A stretch of DNA of 48,960 bases from Paenibacillus phytohabitans (GTDB lineage Bacteria > Bacillota > Bacilli > Paenibacillales > Paenibacillaceae): contig NZ_WHOB01000040.1 in NCBI RefSeq assembly GCF_013141775.1, positions 1 to 48,960 of the forward strand, read 5' to 3'. Below are positions 42,629 through 48,960 of this stretch, one piece after another. Both the position numbers and the translations under genes were made by a program. The notes under the pieces were generated by a model. It was not told where the DNA came from, did not search any database, and was given only the letters and a program-made list of their open reading frames with translations. Positions within the stretch are counted from its first letter, which is position 1. Each line of letters starts with the position of its first letter.

Positions 42629-44371
42629 TTAGTCGGTTACCCACCATTTGATAGCGTGGAAGAATTGTCCGTAGCCCAGTGACGGCTCAGGAGCATCTTC
42701 TTCTGCCCAGTGAACTCTAGGACCTGTTCCGATAGCCTGACCATATTGATACAGGAATACATATGGAAGATCCGTGGAAATTTCTTTACCTACTTCTTTG
42801 TAGATCTCTTTACGTTCAGCCTGGTCAACAGTGGAATAACCGTCTACCCACAGCTGATCCAGCTTCTCATTCTTATACCAGCCGCTGTTCTGGCCGGCAG
42901 GCGGGAAGTATTTGGAGGAGAAAATGCTCTCTGCATCCGGATCCGGTGTATTCAGGGACCAAGCCAGCAGCAAGGCCTGGAATTTACCCGGTGTTACGTT
43001 CTGGTCAATCCAAGCTGCAAAGTCGATCGCCTTAGGTGTTACTTCAATCCCAACATCCTTCAGGTTCTGCTGGATAACAGCGGCTACTTGCTCGCGGCGG
43101 CTGTTGCCGGCATTGTATTGCAGTTCGAAGGAGAAGCGGTGTCCGTCTTTAGTGAGAATACCGTCTTTGGCATCAGCAACCCATCCGTCTTCTGCCAGGA
43201 GCTTCTTGGCAGTTTCGGCGTTGTAGTCATAGTTCACAGCGGCATCACCCGGGTCAGCCCAAGTGTCCGGAAGGAATGGGGCATTCATCAGGGCGCCTAC
43301 GCCTTTTAGAATATTGTCTACCATACCTTGACGGTTCAGTGCATGTGCAATTGCCTGTCTGGTCTTCTGTCCGGCGAACAGGCCATAGCTATCAGGGAAG
43401 TTCTTGCCGTCGAAGTTAAACATTACATATTCATACTGTGCGCCCGGCTTCTGAATAATGTCGATATCGCCGTCAGCTTTAACGGCTTCAACCTGCGTTA
43501 CCGGAATCGCACTGATATGGTCCGTGTCGCCCTTCATGATAGCCTGAACCTCAGTGTTCTGATCGGCGTAGATTTTGTAAACCACTTGAGCGATATGAGG
43601 CTTAACAGTACCCCAGTAGTTCGGATCGGCATCAAGGGTGTGGCTTTCGCCTTGTTTCCAGGCTGTCCATTTCCAAGGTCCGCTGGTTACGGTCTTGGCC
43701 GGGTCTGTACCGAAGGCATTGGTTTGGATTTCAGTCGGCTTTACATCCTTCAGAATGTGCGCTGGCACGATAGCCTGGCACAGGGCGTACAGGAACGGCG
43801 CATAGATTTGGGACAATGTGAATTTCACAGTCTGGTCATCGACCTTCTCTACGGTCTTCACCTTGTCAAATGCACTGGTCAGCGGTGAACCTGTCTCCGG
43901 ATTTTTGCCGGTTTCAATTGTATACACTACATCATCCGCAGTAATCGGCTGGCCGTCACTCCATTTGATTGTATCTTTCAATTTCACGGTATAAGTCAGA
44001 CCATCTTCAGAGATAACCGGAAGCTCTGCAGCCAGTGACCAAGGCTCCGGAGTTACGTTCCCTCCACGGTCCAGATCATACAAGGAGGCGAATACGAATT
44101 GGGCAATATCGCCTGAAGAGGTGTCATTGATTAAGAGAGGATTAATATTAACAATATCGGAGAATGTGCTGAGTACAATTGTTCCGCCGTCAACCGGTGC
44201 ATCTGCGGCCGGTTCAGCTGTAGCATCAGGTGCTGCGCTCTCAGCGGCTGTTGTTGCTGCAGGAGCATTAGTTGGAGAACTTGCAGTGTTATTGGTGCTG
44301 CAACCCGTAAATAGAACCCCTACCAACGATACAACAAGTAAACCAGACCACCATTTTCTCTTTTTCGCCAT
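42629..44371 (-). CDS. Peptide ABC transporter solute-binding lipoprotein (family 5, OppA-like)
   Basis: A 580-residue lipoprotein. The signal peptide ends in the lipobox LFTGCSTN (Cys about 24); an Ala/Pro/Thr-rich tether follows. The SBP_bac_5 core is recognisable: TFSDIVNINPLLINDTSSGD, TYTVKLKDTIKWSDGQPIT then ADDVVYT, and ARQAIAHALNRQ-like RQAIAHALNRQGMVDNIL. Proteins of this family bind oligopeptides, dipeptides, nickel chelates or some sugars; the ligand here is not predictable. AAGGAGGAG lies 8 bases before the ATG. It is the first gene of the operon, behind a leader of about 265 bases. Confidence 0.92.
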   Translation of the reverse strand: MAKKRKWWSGLLVVSLVGVLFTGCSTNNTASSPTNAPAATTAAESAAPDATAEPAADAPVDGGTIVLSTFSDIVNINPLLINDTSSGDIAQFVFASLYDLDRGGNVTPEPWSLAAELPVISEDGLTYTVKLKDTIKWSDGQPITADDVVYTIETGKNPETGSPLTSAFDKVKTVEKVDDQTVKFTLSQIYAPFLYALCQAIVPAHILKDVKPTEIQTNAFGTDPAKTVTSGPWKWTAWKQGESHTLDADPNYWGTVKPHIAQVVYKIYADQNTEVQAIMKGDTDHISAIPVTQVEAVKADGDIDIIQKPGAQYEYVMFNFDGKNFPDSYGLFAGQKTRQAIAHALNRQGMVDNILKGVGALMNAPFLPDTWADPGDAAVNYDYNAETAKKLLAEDGWVADAKDGILTKDGHRFSFELQYNAGNSRREQVAAVIQQNLKDVGIEVTPKAIDFAAWIDQNVTPGKFQALLLAWSLNTPDPDAESIFSSKYFPPAGQNSGWYKNEKLDQLWVDGYSTVDQAERKEIYKEVGKEISTDLPYVFLYQYGQAIGTGPRVHWAEEDAPEPSLGYGQFFHAIKWWVTD

Positions 44372-44486
44372 TCCTTTTACTCCTCCTTAGTTAAGTGCGT
44401 GTAGTGAGCGTTACCCGGAACCACAGGTCCGGTTCGCCACCTTCTCTTCAAAGCTTCCGGGAGACTGGGTATTCTGGATGATTCTA

Positions 44487-44597
44487 CCCCTGCCGCTATA
44501 ATTCAGCTGACATCTGCAATCCATGTAATATAACATCACATACGATACCTATGACATTCAAGGATCAAATAGACCGCAGGTCAATTAGAGGCAGGGG
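44487..44597 (-). promoter_or_regulatory. Structured 5' leader domain of the oligopeptide operon
   Basis: In the leftward transcript, CCCCTGCC (from 44590-44597) can pair perfectly with GGCAGGGG (from 44487-44494), extended inside by AATT/AATT across an internal loop. This closes a domain of 111 bases that contains at least one more hairpin (GACC/GGTC). It begins about 40 bases after the predicted transcription start. It fits no riboswitch class that I can recognise. Confidence 0.5.
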
Positions 44598-44645
44598 CAA
44601 CTTTCCCGGCTGGGAGTCTTAACAATTCCCTATAAATTATGGTTT

Positions 44646-44674
44646 ATATTACATGTGAATATATCTTACGTCAA
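44646..44674 (-). promoter_or_regulatory. SigA-type promoter of the oligopeptide operon
   Basis: On the leftward strand TTGACG (44669-44674) and TAATAT (44646-44651) are separated by exactly 17 bases in AT-rich surroundings. It predicts a start near 44639 and a leader of about 265 bases before the ATG at 44371. Confidence 0.75.
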
Positions 44675-44900
44675 TATATTTATTTATCACTTTCATATCT
44701 TATTTATGCGCGCAAAAAATAATTCCTTCCAATATAGTAAAAGAAACTCACCAAGAACCTCTTTTCAAACTATTCAACTGTGTTTAATACGGTTAGTTTT
44801 TATGACTTAATGTTATCATTTTCGTGTTAATTCGACATCTTTCAGCATGATTATCTTTTTTGCGAGCTTGGTCGCATAGTGATTTCTATATTTCAATACA

Positions 44901-44956
44901 CAAAAAGGAAGAAAACCAGGCCAGGAGAACTCTTCCGGCAGCCTGTTTTTCTTCCT
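44901..44956 (-). terminator. Terminator of the MacB-type ABC operon
   Basis: AGGAAGAAAAACAGGC pairs with its near-perfect complement across about 20 bases, followed leftward by CTTTTTG. It lies about 45 bases beyond the permease stop codon. Confidence 0.85.
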
Positions 44957-45000
44957 CATTTTCTTGCTCTTTTTATGTTTTTGACAAAATAGTGACTACG

Positions 45001-47553
45001 TTACTCCACCGATTTCAGCGCTTCAATCATATGAATCCGCTTCAGCTTAAGGTGCATGAACGCCATTACAATCCCCGAGAACAGCACGGTCAGCAGGGCC
45101 GCATACAGGTAACTCTGCCACTTGATCAGCGGCGCGAACATCGTGGCATCCAGCTCAGCCGTTGACAGGACAAAGCCATGCAGCAGAATCCCCAGTGCAC
45201 CGCCGAAGATGATCCCGAGCAGTGTTAAGAGGATATTCTCCCGGTATATATACATGGTGACTTCTTTATCGTAGAAGCCCAGAACCTTGATTGTGGACAG
45301 CTCCCGGACCCGTTCAGACACATTGATATTGGTCAGATTATAGAGTACCACGAAGGCAAGCGCAGCAGCGGACACGATCAGTACTACTATAACAACGTCC
45401 ATGCTCTTCATGGTCCCGTCAAAAGCTTCGCCCACCCCGCTGGAAAAGCTGACCAGCGCCACCTGGCCGTTCGCGGTTAATTTTTCCCCGAAGTTGTCTT
45501 CCCACTGCTTATCCTGCGCGCTGTAGTTCAGCAGCTGAGTGTTATAGACCGGCCCGCCGCCAAATACCTTGGTATAGTAAGCCGGCGTCATATACACATA
45601 ATGCAGCACATAGTTCTCGGTAACCGCCGACACCTTGACCTGAAATTCCTCATTGTTGCTATCCAGAACAGTCAGGCTGTCTCCCGGAACCAGATCATAC
45701 AGCTTGGCGAGCTTCTCGGTAATGATTGCGCCATCGTCTGTCAGCACCCGCGGTTCATCTGATGTACGGTCCTTCAGTGTAACGAACGGAGCCAGTTTAT
45801 CAGCATCTGCAGGGACGAAAATCCGCACCTCCTGATCGTTAACCCCTTTGGCCCGGGCAGTCATTGCTTCCTGAAGCACATCCAGCGTTCCCGTAACTGC
45901 GGACTCCTGTTTAATCAGTTCTGCGTAGGACGCCTTATCTTCGGCTGTTGCATTGTCATGCAGCGCCACCAGGGCGCTATATTTCATAATCCCGCCGAAC
46001 TGCCGGTCGGCAATGCTGCCAATGGAATCCTTCAGCCCAAAGCCGGTCAGTATAAGCGCGGTACAGCCCGCCACCCCGATTACAGTCATGAACATCCGCT
46101 GCTTGTAGCGGAACAGATTGCGGGCCGTCACCTTCTGCACGAAGCTGAGCCGTTTCCACAAAAAGCCGAACCGCTCCAGCATAATACGCTGTCCGCTCTT
46201 GGGGGCCTTGGGCCGCATCAGCACCGACGCATTGCTGCGCAGCTCCACCCGGGAAGCAATCATCGCCGTCATGGCTGTACATACCAGCGCTACTATTATG
46301 GAAATAATGGCGTAGGCGGGATAGAAGCTTTTGATCACCCCCGGCAGGTTATAGAGCTGGCTGTAGGCATTATAGATAATGCCCGGAAATAAGGTGAAGC
46401 CGATCGCAAGCCCCGCAATGGACGCGGCAAGACTGGCGAGTGTGCCATAGACCAGAAATTTGGTCATAATGTCCATGGAACCATACCCAAGTGCCTTCAA
46501 GGTACCGATCTGCAGACGCTGCTCCTCAACCATACGGGTCATCGTCGTTAAGCTGACGAGTGCCGCAATCAGGAAAAAGAACACCGGAAACGCCGTGGCA
46601 ATCGCCGACAGCCGGTCTGCATTATCCTTGTATTCGGCGTAACCCGGGTTGATCGTCCGGTCTGTCACATACACCTTCGGCAGCTCCAGCGGGTTCTGCG
46701 CTGCAGAGGCCTCCGCCTGCTGTTGCTGCGCCTCGTCCATAGGCTGCTGGCCCGCAGCCAGCAGCTTTGCGGCTTCCGCCCTCAGCTCTTCCAGACGCTG
46801 CTGCGGGTAATCCTTCAGCGCTTCCTCGGTCTCCGGCAGATGCCGCTCGATGAGAGCATCATAAGCCGGAGTATAAGCTGTTTCTGCAGCCGTATCCGTG
46901 AAGCTGAGATAGGCCTCTGTGTACACCGGGAGGCTGAAGTCATCCACCCGGATGACAGCAAACGCATCGGCTGTCCCTTTGCCGATGCGGCTCGTTCCAC
47001 GGGTCGACGTTTCAATATATTGCGGACTCTGCGCGAAGCCGACCACGGTATAGCTCAATGTCTGGAAATTCCCCGCCAGATCATCCCCTGCCTCGCCGCT
47101 GAAGGTAATTGAATCTCCCAGCGAGAACTTTTCCTCCTGCAGCAGATAGGCGTCAAGTACGATCTCCCCGGATGCCTCAGGCAGATGCCCGGAGGTAATC
47201 TTGTACCCGTTCAGTTCATTATCGTCAGCATAGGAATACACCTTAGCAATCAGTCCGCTCTCACCAAGAAACACATCCGAGCTGTACACAGGCTGAACAG
47301 TCTGCACTCCGGGAATGTCCCGAAGATTATCAATACTCTTCTCTGTCAGCCCATAAGTGGACTGAACACGTAAATCCATCAGCCTATGATCCTTATAATA
47401 AGTCGCTGCGGTATCCAGCATATCCGGCCCCGCTGATTTGATCCCGGCAAAAAAACTTACCCCCAGCATAATAATCGCAAAAATCGAGAGAAACCTTGCT
47501 TTCGTATGACGGATTTCCCGAAAAACATCCTTCCATAATGCCCGTTTCTTCAT
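45001..47553 (-). CDS. FtsX/MacB-type ABC transporter permease (850 aa)
   Basis: An 850-residue permease with two FtsX domains. An N-terminal helix (ARFLSIFAIIMLGVSFFAGI) is followed by an extracellular domain of about 270 residues, three helices near 320-440 with the FtsX block MVEEQRLQIGTLKALGYGSM, a second start helix near 485, a second extracellular domain, and three C-terminal helices with RVRELSTIKVLGFYDKEVT. Such proteins do not carry a substrate through the membrane; they use ATPase strokes for lipid, peptide or enzyme control outside. A Gln-rich patch (EAQQQQAEA-like) lies near residue 275. The start at 47553 follows AAGGAG by 9 bases. It is 13 bases after the ATPase stop. Confidence 0.9.
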   Translation of the reverse strand: MKKRALWKDVFREIRHTKARFLSIFAIIMLGVSFFAGIKSAGPDMLDTAATYYKDHRLMDLRVQSTYGLTEKSIDNLRDIPGVQTVQPVYSSDVFLGESGLIAKVYSYADDNELNGYKITSGHLPEASGEIVLDAYLLQEEKFSLGDSITFSGEAGDDLAGNFQTLSYTVVGFAQSPQYIETSTRGTSRIGKGTADAFAVIRVDDFSLPVYTEAYLSFTDTAAETAYTPAYDALIERHLPETEEALKDYPQQRLEELRAEAAKLLAAGQQPMDEAQQQQAEASAAQNPLELPKVYVTDRTINPGYAEYKDNADRLSAIATAFPVFFFLIAALVSLTTMTRMVEEQRLQIGTLKALGYGSMDIMTKFLVYGTLASLAASIAGLAIGFTLFPGIIYNAYSQLYNLPGVIKSFYPAYAIISIIVALVCTAMTAMIASRVELRSNASVLMRPKAPKSGQRIMLERFGFLWKRLSFVQKVTARNLFRYKQRMFMTVIGVAGCTALILTGFGLKDSIGSIADRQFGGIMKYSALVALHDNATAEDKASYAELIKQESAVTGTLDVLQEAMTARAKGVNDQEVRIFVPADADKLAPFVTLKDRTSDEPRVLTDDGAIITEKLAKLYDLVPGDSLTVLDSNNEEFQVKVSAVTENYVLHYVYMTPAYYTKVFGGGPVYNTQLLNYSAQDKQWEDNFGEKLTANGQVALVSFSSGVGEAFDGTMKSMDVVIVVLIVSAAALAFVVLYNLTNINVSERVRELSTIKVLGFYDKEVTMYIYRENILLTLLGIIFGGALGILLHGFVLSTAELDATMFAPLIKWQSYLYAALLTVLFSGIVMAFMHLKLKRIHMIEALKSVE

Positions 47554-47566
47554 GTCCTCCGGCTCC

Positions 47567-48268
47567 TTACCATTCAATATCTTCCACGGATACCGGTGTT
47601 GCGTTCCTCACCATTTTCCGTACCTTCGCGTTATTGATTTCAATAACCCGGTCCGCCATCGGTGCAATAGCCAAGTTATGCGTAATGACAATAACCGTGG
47701 TTCCGGTATTGCGGCAGGTATCCTGCAGCAGCTTCAGTACCTGTTTGCCGGTATTGTAATCGAGCGCACCTGTCGGCTCATCGCAGAGCAGCAGCTTCGG
47801 CTGTTTGGCCAGCGCTCTGGCAATGGCGACACGCTGCTGCTCCCCGCCGGACAGCTGGGCCGGAAAGTTATTCAGCCGCTCTCCAAGTCCTACATCCTCC
47901 AGCACCTTACGGGCATCCAGCGCACGCGGAGAGATCTGGGATGCCAGCTCAACATTCTCCAGCGTCGTCAGATTGGGTACAAGATTATAGAACTGGAATA
48001 CAAAACCCACGTCATTACGGCGGTAGCCGGTCAATTCTTTGGCGCTGAAACGAGCGATGTCGGTACCGTCCACAATGACCTGGCCTTCGTCGGCGGAATC
48101 CATCCCGCCCAGTATGTTAAGCACCGTCGATTTCCCCGCTCCGCTGGGACCTACAATCACAGCGAACTCGCCCTGTTCAATTTCAAAATCAATTCCGTCA
48201 TTGGCTACAATCAGGGTCTCCCCCATTTTGTACCGCTTATATTCGCCTTTCACAGTAACAAACGCCAT
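47567..48268 (-). CDS. MacB/LolD-type ABC transporter ATPase
   Basis: A 233-residue ATPase. Walker [16 protein letters not shown]-loop [12 protein letters not shown], signature [15 protein letters not shown], Walker [13 protein letters not shown] and switch VITHNLAI are all intact, and the Pro-Asn-Leu-Thr after the Q-loop is typical of the LolD/MacB group. The start at 48268 ([13 protein letters not shown]) is set by AGGAGGAG 5 bases upstream; the frame to 48352 lacks a site. It is first in a two-gene operon with the FtsX-type permease. No BceRS-like regulators are adjacent in the window. Confidence 0.92.
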   Translation of the reverse strand: MAFVTVKGEYKRYKMGETLIVANDGIDFEIEQGEFAVIVGPSGAGKSTVLNILGGMDSADEGQVIVDGTDIARFSAKELTGYRRNDVGFVFQFYNLVPNLTTLENVELASQISPRALDARKVLEDVGLGERLNNFPAQLSGGEQQRVAIARALAKQPKLLLCDEPTGALDYNTGKQVLKLLQDTCRNTGTTVIVITHNLAIAPMADRVIEINNAKVRKMVRNATPVSVEDIEW

Positions 48269-48519
48269 GCCATCTCCTCCTGTCTTCTCCACAAACCGCC
48301 TTTGCTTGGGCATACATGCCGGCAAATGCAGTCCTGCTCTCAAGTTTAGCACAACAGCCCCCTATAAATACAAAAGCGGGATTATGCGGCAACCCCCTGC
48401 CCCGCTCCTCGCGGAATAACGGAATCAGAACAAAATCACCCTAACGGCTGAATCAAGCTGGAGCTTATGCGGTTATGCGGGCTGTGCAGCTTATGTAGAG
48501 ATTACGGTCACTTCACAAT

Positions 48520-48635
48520 GCTCCTCATTTCCTCCTTTTGCCTGCATTCGATGAAATCAGGGGCACTTTTGCTCCTCACTTTCTCCTTTTGCCTGCATTC
48601 GATGAAATCAGGGGCACTTTTGCTCTTCATTTCCG
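48520..48635 (+). repeat. 51-bp tandem repeats, family A (two units plus a partial third)
   Basis: Units begin at 48520, 48571 and 48622 (the last partial), each starting GCTCYTCAYTT and containing GCATTCGATGAAATCAGGGG. The first two are nearly identical. Confidence 0.92.
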
Positions 48636-48640
48636 CCTCC

Positions 48641-48860
48641 CGCCCACTTTCGGCGGGATTAGAGGGATCTATCCCTTTGATTTCCCAATACCGCCCACTT
48701 ATGGCGGATTTAGAGGGATTTATCCCTTTGATTTCCCCGTACCGCCCACTTTCGGCGGAATTAGAGGGATTTATCCCTTTGATTTCCCCATATCGCCCGC
48801 TTTCGGCGGATTTAGAGGGATTTATCCCTTTGATTTTCCCATGCCGCCCACTTACGGCGA
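48641..48860 (+). repeat. 51-bp tandem repeats, family B (four units plus a partial fifth)
   Basis: Units begin at 48641, 48692, 48743, 48794 and 48845 (partial). Each has CGCCCACTTTCGGCGG, able to form a CCGCC/GGCGG hairpin, then GAGGGATTTATCCCTTTGAT with a GGGAT/ATCCC palindrome. Family B has the same 51-base period as family A although the sequences differ. Confidence 0.92.
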
Positions 48861-48960
48861 TCCCACTGGGAATCCTGCTATAAGAACACATTCGTCCGTC
48901 AGACGAATCTGCTCCTAATCCGACTAACTCTATCCACTACAGACAAATATCATAATTCCC

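Larger units (their letters stand above)
44372..45000. other. Long intergenic region: operon leader, promoter and AT-rich spacer
   Basis: Reading leftward, 44901-44956 is the terminator of the FtsX-type gene, 44680-44900 is AT-rich without an ORF, 44646-44674 is a promoter, and 44372-44640 is the untranslated leader of the oligopeptide operon. A second hairpin near 44418-44440 (CCGGA/TCCGG) lies close to the ribosome binding site. Confidence 0.7.
48269..48960. other. Non-genic right edge of window
   Basis: Bases 48269-48519 show no convincing gene; the promoter of the ABC operon must lie here but was not placed. Bases 48520-48860 hold two families of 51-bp repeats. A 19-base palindrome (ATTCGTC arms, 48890-48908) follows. 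Frames open through the repeats on both strands are explained by the period being a multiple of three. Confidence 0.6.

Noticed and set aside
44372..44640. T-box riboswitch in the oligopeptide operon leader
   Set aside because: AAGGTGGCGAACCGG only partly resembles the T-box sequence, and no terminator with a U-run follows.
48520..48860. CRISPR array
   Set aside because: Units are contiguous 51-bp tandem copies with no unique spacers and no cas genes nearby.
48508..48891. 127-codon leftward and overlapping rightward ORFs through the 51-bp repeats
   Set aside because: A period divisible by three keeps several frames open at once. There is no well-spaced ribosome binding site (the nearest AGGAG is about 20 bases from the ATG), so they are not called as genes.

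Overview
The window looks like chromosomal DNA of a Paenibacillus or close relative. Evidence: moderately GC-rich Firmicute codon use, strong AGGAGG-type ribosome binding sites, S-layer-homology (SLH) proteins, a YesM/YesN two-component pair beside sugar ABC permeases, and a paeninodin-type lasso peptide cluster. No rRNA, tRNA, CRISPR array, transposase or phage gene was seen. All calls were made by reading the sequence; no database search was run.

Layout. 1-11.3 kb is ordinary chromosome: a small basic protein, a copper-amine-oxidase-like surface protein, a GNAT, a soluble chemotaxis-type receptor, an acyl-CoA synthetase, a CPBP protease, a SUKH-like protein, a FabK-like reductase, a HEAT protein, an MFS exporter, a zinc-free MDR reductase and a DUF554 membrane protein. 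11.5-19.1 kb is a lasso peptide locus. A leftward operon runs cyclase, precursor, kinase, RRE protein, leader protease, ABC exporter, and a convergent nucleotidyltransferase gene lies beyond it. The precursor gene is only 41 codons (17038-17163) and encodes a 22-residue paeninodin-like core. 19.3-33 kb is a beta-glucan locus: a 2058-residue SLH-anchored GH16 glucanase, a solute-binding lipoprotein and two permeases, with a divergent YesM/YesN pair. 33-38.4 kb holds two GNATs, a YgjP-like metalloprotease, a membrane mannosyltransferase and an SDR/TetR divergent pair with twin operators. 38.5-44.7 kb is an oligopeptide ABC operon (A-B-C-D-F) with a long structured leader. 45-48.3 kb is a MacB-type ABC pair. 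The window ends in 51-bp tandem repeats.

How the genes work together. In the lasso locus the RRE protein should present the precursor to the leader protease, the cyclase should join Ala1 to Asp9, the HPr-kinase-like protein should phosphorylate the C-terminal serine, the nucleotidyltransferase may decorate that phosphate, and the ABC protein should export the product. In the glucan locus the wall-bound GH16 enzyme should cut beta-1,3-glucans, the ABC system should import the fragments using an ATPase encoded elsewhere, and the YesM/YesN pair probably controls expression.

Points most worth a second look: the precursor and its tailoring genes; the structured leader of the oligopeptide operon; paired copies of an intergenic palindromic element; and the two families of 51-bp repeats at the right edge.
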